Shown: positions 25,821 through 34,517, counted from the first letter of the stretch. The stretch: DNA of 42,542 nt from Rhizobium sp. Q54 (GCA_945875865.1 CAMCMF010000010.1:1-42542); one strand, 5' to 3'. A program made the numbers and translations. The notes: generated from the sequence alone by a model not told the origin.

Positions 25821-27653
25821 ATGTCTTCTTCAGCTCAAGATAATCCGCTTTTACGCAATTTTCGTAACTTTGCCATTATCACCTGCTTGATCATTTTTGT
25901 ACTACTTTCTTGCTTCTACATCACTGGAACACTAGTAATCGTCAGCATCACCGGCAATTGGCAAATCATCAAAGCCTTTGCAAATATGCCGATAGATAAG
26001 CAGTTCATCTACATCTATAAAACTTTCACGACTTACTGGAAATTTTATATTACTCACCACGCCGAATTGAAGCCGGGAAGTTACAATAATTTCTCAATGA
26101 AATTATGGGTCACCACCATTTTGCCTTACGCATTATTAGGAACTATCAGCTGGATTTTTCGCGCACCAATAATCGATTGGCGACCATTTAAAAAACCAGA
26201 ATCAGTTCACGGCGATTCGCATTGGGCAACGCCAAGCGAAATTAAAAAAATGGGATTACGCTCTAAAAGTGGCATATTACTTGGAACCTATCAGAAAAAA
26301 TTTCTCATCGCCGATGGCTATCAACATATTTTGCTTTTCGCGCCGACAGGTTCTGGTAAAGGTGTGGGCTTCGTAATTCCCAATCTACTTTTTTGGAAAG
26401 ATTCCGTTATCGTGCATGACATCAAACTTGAAAACTACGAATTCACTTCCGGTTGGAGAAAAAGACATTTCAAACAAAAAGTTTTTTTATGGAATCCGGC
26501 AGATCCCGATGGAATTTCACATTGCTATAATCCGATGGATTGGATTAGCACCAAGCCTGGACAGATGGTCGATGACGTACAAAAAATCTGTAACTTTCTT
26601 TTGCCAGAACAGGAATTTTGGCAAAACGAAGCACGCGCGCTATTGACCGGAATCATGCTTTATCTTCTCGCTGACGATAACAAGCCAGCAACTCTCGGTG
26701 AAGTCGTGAGAACACTGCGCAATGATGACGTAGTTTATAATTTGGCGGTTGTACTCGATACCATGGGCAAAAAAATCCACCCAGTTTCCTACATGAACAT
26801 CGCTTCATATTTACAAAAACCAGATAAGGAACGTGGCTCGGTAACATCAACTGCCAACTCATCTCTCGAACTTTGGTCAAACCCGCTAATCGACACCACA
26901 ACTGCGACTTCTGATTTCAATCTTCACGAATTTAAAGTTACTCCCCACACTTGTTACGTTGGCTTGACACCAGATAACATCTCGCGCCTCAAGCCTTTGA
27001 TGAATATGTTTTATCAACAAGCCGCAGCTTTTTTCACCGCAAAATTGCCACAGCCGCACGAAAAATTCGGCGTTTTAATGATGATGGATGAATTCCCAAC
27101 TCTCGGAAAAATGGAGCAATTTCTCGCTGGTATCGCCTACTTCCGCGGTTATCGCGTGCGCTTGTTTTTGATCATTCAAGATACCGAACAGCTCAAAGGA
27201 ATTTACGAAGAAAGTGGCATGAACTCATTCCTTTCCAACTCAACTTATCGCATCACTTTCGCGGCGAATAACATGGAAACTGCAAATTTAATTTCACAAC
27301 TTTTAGGCAACAAAACCGCGCAGCAAATTTCCTACAACAAACCGAAATATCTCGACTTAAATCCTGGTGCCCGCTCATTGCACGTTTCCGACGTACAACG
27401 CGCCCTACTCCTGCCGCAAGAGGTTATTCAACTTCCGCGCGAAGAACAAATTATCCTGATCGAATCTCAGCCGCCAATCAAGTGCAAAAAAATATTCTAC
27501 TTCAAAGAAAAACTTTTCACATCACGCCTAAAACCAAAAATTACCATACCAAAACAAGAACCTTTCATGCCAGATCATTCATCATTGAAGAGTAAAAAAG
27601 ATGGTGGCGAAGAGAAAAAAGATCCAGGAACTATAGATGGCGAGAAGGCTTAG
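25821..27653 (+). CDS. virD4: Type IV secretion coupling protein VirD4/TraG
   Basis: A 610-aa inner-membrane ATPase that selects substrates for a type IV secretion system. It has N-terminal helices at about residues 13-40 and 90-112. Walker A FAPTGSGKGVGFVIPNLL begins near 172, the family block SVIVHDIKLENYEFTSGWR follows, and Walker B is VLMMMDEFPTLGKM near 418. The tail is charged and probably disordered, as expected for substrate or chaperone binding. The length fits Rickettsiales VirD4. It stands alone: no virB8-virB11 genes flank it, with recN upstream and aroE downstream. Confidence 0.95.
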   Translation: MSSSAQDNPLLRNFRNFAIITCLIIFVLLSCFYITGTLVIVSITGNWQIIKAFANMPIDKQFIYIYKTFTTYWKFYITHHAELKPGSYNNFSMKLWVTTILPYALLGTISWIFRAPIIDWRPFKKPESVHGDSHWATPSEIKKMGLRSKSGILLGTYQKKFLIADGYQHILLFAPTGSGKGVGFVIPNLLFWKDSVIVHDIKLENYEFTSGWRKRHFKQKVFLWNPADPDGISHCYNPMDWISTKPGQMVDDVQKICNFLLPEQEFWQNEARALLTGIMLYLLADDNKPATLGEVVRTLRNDDVVYNLAVVLDTMGKKIHPVSYMNIASYLQKPDKERGSVTSTANSSLELWSNPLIDTTTATSDFNLHEFKVTPHTCYVGLTPDNISRLKPLMNMFYQQAAAFFTAKLPQPHEKFGVLMMMDEFPTLGKMEQFLAGIAYFRGYRVRLFLIIQDTEQLKGIYEESGMNSFLSNSTYRITFAANNMETANLISQLLGNKTAQQISYNKPKYLDLNPGARSLHVSDVQRALLLPQEVIQLPREEQIILIESQPPIKCKKIFYFKEKLFTSRLKPKITIPKQEPFMPDHSSLKSKKDGGEEKKDPGTIDGEKA

Positions 27654-27713
27654 CAGCGCTGGTTAGAGGAGTGATGTGCTTTATAATGCGCGATGTAGCT
27701 CAGATAGTTTTGC

Positions 27714-27887
27714 GCTAACAAAAAACTAATAAACCTGAACACGAAATTCAAAAAAATCCCTTCGGTTTCGTTACTAACTTTTACTTTTTTATTTGGAGTT
27801 GGCGGAGCTTTTTCAGCAGAGAAAATTTCAACAAAATCAGAGATTGGGGGGGGTCGCACCTATTTCATCAACTATAAACCTCTATAA
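27714..27887 (+). pseudogene. Possible remnant of an exported-protein gene (signal peptide without a start codon)
   Basis: An open frame reads ANKKLINLNTKFKKIPS, then a hydrophobic stretch VSLLTFTFLFGVGGAFSA, then EKISTKSEIGGG, before stopping at 27885-27887. This looks like an N-terminal signal peptide with a cleavage site after AFSA. There is no ATG, GTG or TTG start; an AAC AAA AAA run suggests an original M-N-K-K start. The frame ends just inside an inverted-repeat element. It may be a gene cut off by insertion. A chance frame is possible. Confidence 0.35.
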
Positions 27888-27965
27888 AAAAACCAAGCCA
27901 AAACTCACGACACAAAAAAGTAATTGATCCTACTGCTTGTATGGTTGATGAAATAGGCGTGACCC
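27851..27965. repeat. 115-bp element with 22-bp terminal inverted repeats
   Basis: GGGTCGCACCTATTTCATC at the left faces GATGAAATAGGCGTGACCC at the right; about 20 of 22 positions pair. There is no coding potential across it. It resembles a small non-autonomous transposon or a structured RNA end. I see no second copy in the window. Confidence 0.65.
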
Positions 27966-28060
27966 TTAAACCTATGGCTTCGCCGAGTGCGAGTTTGAGA
28001 AGGGAAAATGAAGATGTTACGAGAGTGAAAGAAGTCGGTTTTGAAATGGCTAAACCTTAA
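27941..28060 (+). CDS. Short ORF, 39 aa, doubtful
   Basis: ATG 27941 opens a frame reading MVDEIGVTLKPMASPS, then RRENEDVTRVKEVGFEMAKP and stop. The second half has gene-like codon use and charge pattern, while the first part is the inverted-repeat end. It could be the 3' remnant of a lost gene. No function is suggested. Confidence 0.25.
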   Translation: MVDEIGVTLKPMASPSASLRRENEDVTRVKEVGFEMAKP

Positions 28061-28114
28061 GAATCCATCTTAAAGAATTTTCATTAAAAATTAAATTTTG
28101 AAGATTAGATCATC

Positions 28115-28145
28115 TATACCAAAACTGATTCAAGATACCGAACTA
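28115..28145 (+). repeat. Truncated R1 end upstream of aroE
   Basis: TATACCAAAACTGATTCAAG plus ATACCGAACTA matches the left 30 or so bases of R1 (compare 18380). The rest of the element is absent. It lies 24 bases before the aroE start. Confidence 0.7.
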
Positions 28146-28168
28146 ATCTCAAAATTCTCTCCAAAAAA

Positions 28169-29014
28169 ATGATAAAAGCAGCGGTAATCGGCGATCCAAT
28201 TTCACATTCACTGTCACCAAAAATTCACGGATTTTTTTTAGAAAAATATAAAATTGATGGAACTTACGAAGCGATAAGAATTGAAAAAAATAATTTGCGA
28301 GCAGATGTGCAAAAGCTTGTTGTTCAAGGCTTTGCAGGATTTAATGTTACCATTCCTCACAAGGAAGAAATCTTTAAATTATGCGATTATAAGAGCAAAA
28401 GCGCGCAATTAACTGGCGCGGTTAACACTGTAATTATTACTAAAGATGGAAAGTTTTTTGGTCATAATTCTGACGCGGATGGCTTTCTAAATAATCTAAA
28501 AAATTCGCAGCCTGATTTCGTTTTAAAAAACAAAATAGCTTTTGTGATTGGGGCTGGCGGAGCAGCGAGGGCAATAGTTTACGGACTTATAAAATCTGGG
28601 GTAAAGAAAATTCTTATTACTAATCGCAGTTTTGGGAGAGCAGAAAAACTCATTACGAATTTTACTAATTTCTCCGCAAAAAATTCCTGCGAAATAAAAT
28701 TTTTAAATCTCGAAAATTTTTCCAAGCAACTTGGTGATTGCGATTTACTAGTGAATTCAACCGCTCTGGGCATGGTTGGTCAGGAAAAATTGGAATTGGA
28801 TTTAAAAAATTTAAACAAAGCGGCGATTGTTTATGATATTGTTTATAAACCATTAATTACCGATCTTCTTGCTTTAGCGCAAAAACGCGGCAATAAAATC
28901 ACTAGCGGAATTGGTATGTTAATTCAGCAAGCATTGATCGGCTTCGAAGCTTGGTTTGGAAAAAAACCGGAAGTCGATTCTGAACTTGAAAAAATTCTAA
29001 CTCAAAATTTATGA
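28169..29014 (+). CDS. aroE: Shikimate dehydrogenase
   Basis: A 281-aa NADP-dependent enzyme that reduces 3-dehydroshikimate in the aromatic amino acid pathway. It has GDPISHSLSPKIHGFF at residues 8-23, the catalytic lysine in NVTIPHKEEIF, GHNSDADGF, the nucleotide-binding GAGGAARAI and the end motif GIGMLIQQALIGFEAW. The length is normal. With tyrA it indicates that aromatic amino acids are made. The stop overlaps the next gene by 4 bases (ATGA). Confidence 0.96.
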   Translation: MIKAAVIGDPISHSLSPKIHGFFLEKYKIDGTYEAIRIEKNNLRADVQKLVVQGFAGFNVTIPHKEEIFKLCDYKSKSAQLTGAVNTVIITKDGKFFGHNSDADGFLNNLKNSQPDFVLKNKIAFVIGAGGAARAIVYGLIKSGVKKILITNRSFGRAEKLITNFTNFSAKNSCEIKFLNLENFSKQLGDCDLLVNSTALGMVGQEKLELDLKNLNKAAIVYDIVYKPLITDLLALAQKRGNKITSGIGMLIQQALIGFEAWFGKKPEVDSELEKILTQNL

Positions 29015-29298
29015 ACTTTATCAAATCAATTTTACACTTAATTCGTTACGCAATTCTCACCACATTTCTTTTGACCTTGGTAATATTTATGGTCAGCAAT
29101 CGCGGCATCGCAACCATTAAGCTTTATCCCTTACCTTTCGAAATCGAGACCAGAATTTTTATCGTGATGCTCACATTTTTTTTGCTAGGATTAATTTTCG
29201 GAATTTTGCTTTGTTCAAAAAATATTATGCAAAGAATTTTTGAAAACTTTAAATCACGCCGCAAAATCAAAAAGCTGGAACAGCAAATCAAAAACTAA
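29011..29298 (+). CDS. LapA/DUF1049-like two-helix membrane protein
   Basis: A 95-aa inner-membrane protein with two hydrophobic helices (about residues 10-30 and 47-70), NRGIATIKLYPLPFE between them and a basic C-terminal coiled-coil-like tail (FKSRRKIKKLEQQIKN). The layout and length match LapA-domain proteins, which in E. coli act with LapB in controlling lipopolysaccharide synthesis. It is packed between aroE (4-base overlap) and msrA (1-base overlap). Confidence 0.75.
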   Translation: MNFIKSILHLIRYAILTTFLLTLVIFMVSNRGIATIKLYPLPFEIETRIFIVMLTFFLLGLIFGILLCSKNIMQRIFENFKSRRKIKKLEQQIKN

Positions 29299-29855
29299 TG
29301 CGCATTATACTCTTAACCTTACTCCTTATGTTTAATCTCAATAATGCTTTTGCCGCAAAATATCAAAAAGCCCTTCTCGCCGGAGGTTGTTTTTGGGGTA
29401 TGGAGGAATTGATTCGTGCCGTTGATGGCGTGGTTAAAACTGAAGTGGGTTACAGCGGTGGAACAATAGCAAATCCCACTTATGAAATAATAAAAACTGG
29501 ACTTAGTGGACATGCTGAAAGCATCGAAATTACTTTCGATCCGATGAAAATTTCTTACGAAAAACTTCTGAAATTCTTTTTTACAATTCACAATCCAACC
29601 GAAGAAAATCGCCAGGAAAATGATATTGGCACACAATATCGTTCCGAAATTTTTTATCTAAATGATGAACAAAAAAACACCGCTCTGAAAATTATCGCAC
29701 AAGCAAATCTTTCCGGTGTTTTTAAAAAACCATTAGCAACAAAAGTTACAAAAGCGCAGCAATTTTATCCCGCCGAAGAATATCACCAAAATTATCTGAA
29801 AAAAAATCTTTACGGCTACACTTGTCATCATGTGCGCGAGGAATGGAAGTTTTAA
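29298..29855 (+). CDS. msrA: Peptide methionine sulfoxide reductase MsrA, exported
   Basis: A 185-aa enzyme that repairs methionine-S-sulfoxide in proteins. A signal peptide (MRIILLTLLLMFNLNNAFA) precedes the domain, so it likely works in the periplasm. The catalytic motif GGCFWGMEE has Cys31; GYSGGTIANPTYE, GHAESIEITFDP and GTQYRSEIFY are family blocks. A C-terminal GYTCHH offers a likely resolving Cys. The stop codon TAA is shared with the first bases of a truncated R3 repeat. Confidence 0.95.
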   Translation: MRIILLTLLLMFNLNNAFAAKYQKALLAGGCFWGMEELIRAVDGVVKTEVGYSGGTIANPTYEIIKTGLSGHAESIEITFDPMKISYEKLLKFFFTIHNPTEENRQENDIGTQYRSEIFYLNDEQKNTALKIIAQANLSGVFKKPLATKVTKAQQFYPAEEYHQNYLKKNLYGYTCHHVREEWKF

Positions 29856-29911
29856 CCCAGATCCGTCATTAGAAATTCAGGATAGTTTGGCTAAAGCTTG
29901 AAAATGAAGGG
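29854..29911 (+). repeat. Truncated R3 element after msrA
   Basis: The first 55 or so bases of R3 (AACCCAGATCCGTCATTAG to GAAAATGAAGGGC) are followed directly by R4. The junction lies in GGGC, which is common to both families, so an R4 insertion or recombination removed the rest of R3. Confidence 0.85.
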
Positions 29912-30189
29912 CATCTCTAAAAATTGTCTTTTCTGGTAATTTTAGGTTTTAACAAATTTGCTCGAGAGCACGTATATACCGAATCGACTTCAAGAGGCCG
30001 ATAGGTATATTGATTTTGTTTTTACGCAGGATGGCCCGCGCCCCACAGTCGTGGGGAACCCCATATACCGACTCTTTATTTTTGAGATCGGTTTCTTGAG
30101 TCAGATTCGGCATATCTAATACGCTTACCTTCTCACAAATTTATTAAAACTCAAAATTCCTCGAAAAATCCTAATTTTTAGAGGCGCCC
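29909..30189. repeat. R4 element carrying an R1 insertion
   Basis: R4 ends are GGGCATCTCTAAAAATTGTC (left) and CTAATTTTTAGAGGCGCCC (right). A complete R1 of about 142 bp (29973-30115) splits it. Compared with the uninterrupted R4 at 31812-31964, the R4 sequence GAGCGTATATCTAAT is broken at TATAT, and TATAT/ATAT lies on both sides of R1. This is direct evidence of insertion at a TA-rich site. Confidence 0.88.
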
Positions 30190-30238
30190 ATAACTCACCT
30201 TGATTTCAAATTTTTGCTAAATAACTTCACCCGCTCTG

Positions 30239-30267
30239 TTGACTATCCCACATCTTAGAAGTTGATA
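30239..30267 (+). promoter_or_regulatory. Putative sigma70-type promoter for nusA
   Basis: TTGACT at 30239-30244 and TTGATA at 30262-30267 are 17 bases apart, about 50 bases before the nusA ATG, in the only non-repeat stretch of this intergenic region. The -10 match is moderate. Confidence 0.4.
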
Positions 30268-30316
30268 AGAAAACTCCTCTCTTCTCTTAAAAAATCATTT
30301 AATTTTAACTAAATCT

Positions 30317-31603
30317 ATGGCTAGTAATTTAACTATTATGGGCAACAAGGAGATCTTGTTGGTTGCTGAAAATATTGCGCACGAAAAAAGCATTACCCTG
30401 CAAGAAGTAATCGAGGCCATGGAAGAAGGCATCAAGCTTGCCGCCAAGAAAAAATATGGTAATCACCTTGACATCGATTGCAAAATCGATCGCAAAACTG
30501 GGCAGATGAAACTATTCAATAAATTGGAAGTTGTCGCTAATGATACCGAAGATTTTGATGTGCGAACTCACATCACTTTGAAGCATGCAAAACAAGATAA
30601 TCCCGAAGCTGAACTGGGCTATTTCATGATGCAAGAATTGCCGCCAATGGATCTAAATCGTGTTGTTGCACAAGTTGCTCGTAACGAAATCATCCGTAAA
30701 CTCAAAGAAGCTGAGAAAAATAAAGAATTTAACGAATTCAAAGAACGTGTTGGCGATATCGTCAGCGCTTCAGTGAAAAAAGTTGGTTTGAAAAATATCG
30801 TGATGGAAGTTGATGGCTATGAAGCTGTGATCCATGAAAGCGGCTTGATTCCTAGAGAATCTTTCCGTGTTGGTGATCGTATGCGCTGCTACATCGAAGA
30901 CGTTCGCAAAGAATCTCATGGCGCACAAATTTTCCTTTCTCGTACTCATCCCCAATTTTTGGTGAAACTTTTTGAACAAGAAGTTCCGGAACTTTACGAA
31001 GGCAATATTGAAGTTAAAGCTGTAGCTCGCGATCCAGGATCTCGCGCTAAAATCGCGATTTATTCTCGTCGTGATGATATCGATATCATCGGTTCATTCA
31101 TCGGGATTCGTGGTTCGCGCGTTCAATCAGTAAGCGCAGAATTACGCGGCGAAAAAATCGATATTTTAAAATGGTCTCCAAATATTGCTGAACTAGTTGT
31201 GAGTGGTTTAACTCCGGCAAAAGTCAGCAAAGTTGTAGTCGATGAAGAAAATAATTTGATCGAAGTTGTAGTCGCTGAAGATCAACTCAGTCTTGCAATT
31301 GGCCGCGGTGGACAAAATGTTAAACTGGCGTCAAAACTTGTCGGTTTCAAAATCGACGTAATGACCGAAGAGCAAGAATCAGCGCGTCGCACTACAGAAT
31401 TCAACCAAGCTTCTAAACTATTCATGGAAGCACTTGATGTTGAAGACATGATCGCAAATCTCTTGGCTTCTGAAGGCTTCCTCACCATCGAATCTCTAAT
31501 CGAAACAGAAATTTCTGAAATTGCTGCCATCGAAGGATTTGATGAAGATGTTGCTAATGAAATCAAAAAACGTGCGGAAGAATATATACAAAAAACTGCA
31601 TAA
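30317..31603 (+). CDS. nusA: Transcription elongation/termination factor NusA
   Basis: A 428-aa RNA polymerase-binding factor. The N-domain includes NKEILLVAENIAHEKSI, an S1 domain begins near 135 (GDIVSASVKKVGLKNI), and KH domains follow at about 200-345 (GSFIGIRGSRVQSV, AIGRGGQNVKLASKLVGF). A short C-terminal helix-hairpin-helix (IAAIEGFDEDVANEI) ends it. It is shorter than the 495-aa E. coli protein, which has two C-terminal repeats. The start may instead be ATG 30338 (MGNKEIL), which aligns better with other NusA proteins. The usual rimP upstream is absent. Confidence 0.95.
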   Translation: MASNLTIMGNKEILLVAENIAHEKSITLQEVIEAMEEGIKLAAKKKYGNHLDIDCKIDRKTGQMKLFNKLEVVANDTEDFDVRTHITLKHAKQDNPEAELGYFMMQELPPMDLNRVVAQVARNEIIRKLKEAEKNKEFNEFKERVGDIVSASVKKVGLKNIVMEVDGYEAVIHESGLIPRESFRVGDRMRCYIEDVRKESHGAQIFLSRTHPQFLVKLFEQEVPELYEGNIEVKAVARDPGSRAKIAIYSRRDDIDIIGSFIGIRGSRVQSVSAELRGEKIDILKWSPNIAELVVSGLTPAKVSKVVVDEENNLIEVVVAEDQLSLAIGRGGQNVKLASKLVGFKIDVMTEEQESARRTTEFNQASKLFMEALDVEDMIANLLASEGFLTIESLIETEISEIAAIEGFDEDVANEIKKRAEEYIQKTA

Positions 31604-31617
31604 TTTTGCGGTTTTTA

Positions 31618-31797
31618 AACCCAGATCCGTCATTAGAAATTCAGGATACTTTGGCTAAAGCTTGAAAATGAAGGGCGAAACAATGTTTTTAAAACGTAAG
31701 CTTACTCAGAGTAAGTGCGGATTTAAAAACATTGTTTCAACCGCGCAGTTTCAAGTTTTAGGCAAAGTAGACGAATTTCTAAGGACGGGTCTGGGTT
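31618..31797. repeat. R3 palindromic element between nusA and infB
   Basis: Full 180-bp copy, reverse complement of that at 13104-13283. It runs from AACCCAGATCCGTCATTAG to CGGGTCTGGGTT, with the inner stem ACAATGTTTTTAAA/TTTAAAAACATTGT. It lies 15 bases after the nusA stop. Confidence 0.9.
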
Positions 31798-31811
31798 AAA
31801 GTCGGAATTTA

Positions 31812-31964
31812 GGGCGCCTCTAAAAATTATGATTTTTCAAGGAATTTTGGGTTTTAACAAATTTGCAAGAAGGTTAAGTATATTAGATATACGCTCTCGA
31901 GTTTGCTAAAACCTAAAATTACCGGAAAAGACAATTTTTAGAGACGACCTTTAGAGATGCCCTT
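31812..31964. repeat. R4 palindromic element, uninterrupted copy
   Basis: Begins GGGCGCCTCTAAAAATTATG and ends ACAATTTTTAGAGACGACC plus TTTAGAGATGCCC. The arms pair through GGGTTTTAACAAATTTGC and GCTAAAACCTAAAATTACC. The centre GTATATTAGATATACGCTCTC is the site that is occupied by R1 at 29973. It lies between R3 and the infB start. Confidence 0.88.
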
Positions 31965-31988
31965 TAGTAGAGTTAAACAAAGAAAAAA

Positions 31989-34517
31989 ATGACAGACAAT
32001 AACAGCTCAAATACAATTCGCTCTAAGCTAACTTTGAAGCTTTCTTCATCTGTCGGAGTCACAGCTCAAACTCCGAGCTTGCCTGCTAAACCCGCAATCG
32101 AAAAAAAGGTTGGGAGTTCTTCAATTCAAGTTACAATCAAAGGCCGCAAAAAAGATAATAAAGGCAATGATTCCACGAGTCTCAGCCATAATGAAATGGC
32201 TGACCGAATCAAGGCCGTCTCTAAGTCAGGAAAAGCTCTTAGCGATGACATTAAAACTCACGAAATTCTCAGTAAAATCACCAAGGAATCTCGTAAGGAA
32301 GAAGAAGAGGCAGCAGAAGCGGAAGCGGAAATAGCAGTTAAAGCAGAGCCGTCTCCAGCCCCTGAAGAAGCGCCAATTAGAACTACTACAAATTATAAGT
32401 TAGATGTTTTTGACGTTCGAAATAAAATCAAACAAGCATCAGATATTTCTAATCGCGAAAAAGAAGTGCGCGAAAAATTAGTCGAAGAAAAAAAGAAAGC
32501 TGAACAAGCACGTTTAGAAAAAGAAAAAATCGAAAACGAAAAGAAAAAACACAAAAAACCTTTCGGCGCAGTTACTAAAAATTTCGAAGATGATTCTTTA
32601 AACAAGAAAAAACCCGGCTTCAAAGAAGAAAGAACTAACACTAAGAAACTCACTTACATCATCGACGCTAACGCTAATGATGACAGTGGTTCTGGACGCA
32701 GAAGAAAAAAATCCAAAGGAAAATATCAAGTCGTTGATCCGAATCACAAAGAATATAAAAAAGTTTCTCGCGAAGTTTTATTGCCCGAATTACTTACAGT
32801 CAGCGATTTGGCTGAGCGCATGTCAGAAAAAACTGGAGACGTAGTCAAAAAACTTTTTAGCATGGGAATGGTTGTTACTAGCAATCAAGGAATTGACGCT
32901 GATACCGCTGAAATTATTATCGGTGAATTTGGTCACACTGCAAAACGCGTTTCACATTCCGATGTTGAAAATGTTCTAGTCTCTGATACTGGCGAGCACG
33001 AAGCTATATCTCGCGCCCCAATCGTTACCATCATGGGTCATGTTGATCACGGCAAAACTTCTCTGCTCGATGCTTTACGCCAAACCGACGTAGTTTCCGG
33101 CGAACATGGCGGAATCACGCAACATATCGGCGCTTCCCGCATTCAAACTAAAAGCGGAAAATACATCACTTTCCTTGACACTCCTGGTCATGAAGCCTTC
33201 AGCGAAATGCGCTCTAGAGGTGCAAATGTTACTGACATCGTAGTTTTAGTAGTTGCGGCAGATGATGGCGTTAAAGCACAAACTATTGAAGCGATCAATC
33301 ACGCCAAAGCTGCCGGAGTTCCAATCATCGTCGCAGTTAATAAAATCGACAAGCCTGGAGCTGATCCACTTCGCGTTAAAAATGAATTACTTTCTCACGA
33401 AATCGTTGCTGAAGATCTCGGCGGCGATGTGATGTTTGTTCATGTTTCAGCAAAAGCAAAAACCAATTTGGACAAGCTTGAAGAAGCGATTTTACTACAA
33501 GCGGAAGTTCTTGATCTCAAAGCACCTTGCAGTGGAAAATCTAGTGGCACAGTTTTGGAATCACGTATCGATCCATCACGCGGCGTAGTTGCAACCCTGT
33601 TAATACAAAGCGGAACTCTCGATATTTCTGACATCATTGTGGTCGGAACTTCTTTTGGTCGGGTTAGAAAAATGTCCGACGATAATGGCAATAACGTCAA
33701 ATCAGCAACTCCTTCAATTCCGGTTGAAGTTCTTGGTTTAGACAATGCTCCCAATGCCGGCGATAAATTCGTCGAAGTTGATGAAGAGCGCCAAGCTCGC
33801 GAAATTATTTCTTATCGCGAACGCAAAGAGCGCGAAGATAAAGCACTAAAAAATTCTGTAAAATCTTTCGACGATATTCTAAGAAAATCCGGCAGCGGAA
33901 CTTTGAAATATCTCAATATTTTACTCAAAGGTGATGTTCATGGTTCGGTTGAAGCCATTGTGGGCTCGGTTGCGAAATTAAATAATGATGAAGTAGCGAT
34001 AAAAGTTGTTCACTCCGCAACTGGTGCAATTTCTGAAAGCGACATCTCTCTCGCTGCAGCATCAGGCGCCATAATCATCGGCTTCAATGTTAGAGCCAAT
34101 CCTCTTGCTAAAGAAATGGCCAAAGTCAAAGGCGTTGATATTCGCTATTATTCAATCATTTATAACTTGATTGATGATTTGAAACTTCTGCTTTCTGGAA
34201 TGTTAACTCCAATTCAAAATGAAGAATTTTTGGGTCGCGCTGAAATCAGACAAGTCTTTAAAGTTTCTGGTTCTGGAAAAGTAGCAGGATCTTTTGTCAC
34301 TGATGGAACCATCAAGCGCCAAGCTCGCGCCCGCTTATTGCGCGACAATGTTGTAATTCACGAAGGCACTTTAAGAACACTCAAACGTTTCAAGGATGAT
34401 GTGAAGGAAGTTAAATCCGGATTTGAATGTGGTATCGCTTTCGAAAATTACGAAGACATCAAGGAAAAAGATCTGGTTGAATGTTATGAAGTGGTAGAAC
34501 AAAAAAGATCTCTTTAG
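31989..34517 (+). CDS. infB: Translation initiation factor IF-2
   Basis: An 842-aa GTPase that places initiator tRNA on the 30S ribosome. The first 240 or so residues are charged and helical (EEEEAAEAEAEIAVKAE, KKKAEQARLEKEKIENEKKK). The IF2N domain follows (LPELLTVSDLAERMSEK), then the G domain with GHVDHGKTS near 348, GGITQHIGA, DTPGHEAF, NKIDKPG and SAKAKTN, and the C-terminal domains (LKGDVHGSVEAI). It is separated from nusA by 385 bases of repeats, though the two are usually adjacent. Its TAG stop is at the edge of an R4/R6-like GGGCGCC repeat. Confidence 0.97.
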   Translation: MTDNNSSNTIRSKLTLKLSSSVGVTAQTPSLPAKPAIEKKVGSSSIQVTIKGRKKDNKGNDSTSLSHNEMADRIKAVSKSGKALSDDIKTHEILSKITKESRKEEEEAAEAEAEIAVKAEPSPAPEEAPIRTTTNYKLDVFDVRNKIKQASDISNREKEVREKLVEEKKKAEQARLEKEKIENEKKKHKKPFGAVTKNFEDDSLNKKKPGFKEERTNTKKLTYIIDANANDDSGSGRRRKKSKGKYQVVDPNHKEYKKVSREVLLPELLTVSDLAERMSEKTGDVVKKLFSMGMVVTSNQGIDADTAEIIIGEFGHTAKRVSHSDVENVLVSDTGEHEAISRAPIVTIMGHVDHGKTSLLDALRQTDVVSGEHGGITQHIGASRIQTKSGKYITFLDTPGHEAFSEMRSRGANVTDIVVLVVAADDGVKAQTIEAINHAKAAGVPIIVAVNKIDKPGADPLRVKNELLSHEIVAEDLGGDVMFVHVSAKAKTNLDKLEEAILLQAEVLDLKAPCSGKSSGTVLESRIDPSRGVVATLLIQSGTLDISDIIVVGTSFGRVRKMSDDNGNNVKSATPSIPVEVLGLDNAPNAGDKFVEVDEERQAREIISYRERKEREDKALKNSVKSFDDILRKSGSGTLKYLNILLKGDVHGSVEAIVGSVAKLNNDEVAIKVVHSATGAISESDISLAAASGAIIIGFNVRANPLAKEMAKVKGVDIRYYSIIYNLIDDLKLLLSGMLTPIQNEEFLGRAEIRQVFKVSGSGKVAGSFVTDGTIKRQARARLLRDNVVIHEGTLRTLKRFKDDVKEVKSGFECGIAFENYEDIKEKDLVECYEVVEQKRSL

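Noticed and set aside
27681-27760. A complete tRNA gene
   Set aside because: Only the 5' half resembles a tRNA; there is no anticodon arm or TTCGAATCC-type T arm.
27650-27859. 69-aa ORF on the minus strand after virD4
   Set aside because: No protein-like pattern; the opposite strand gives a better signal-peptide-like frame, and it runs into the inverted-repeat element.
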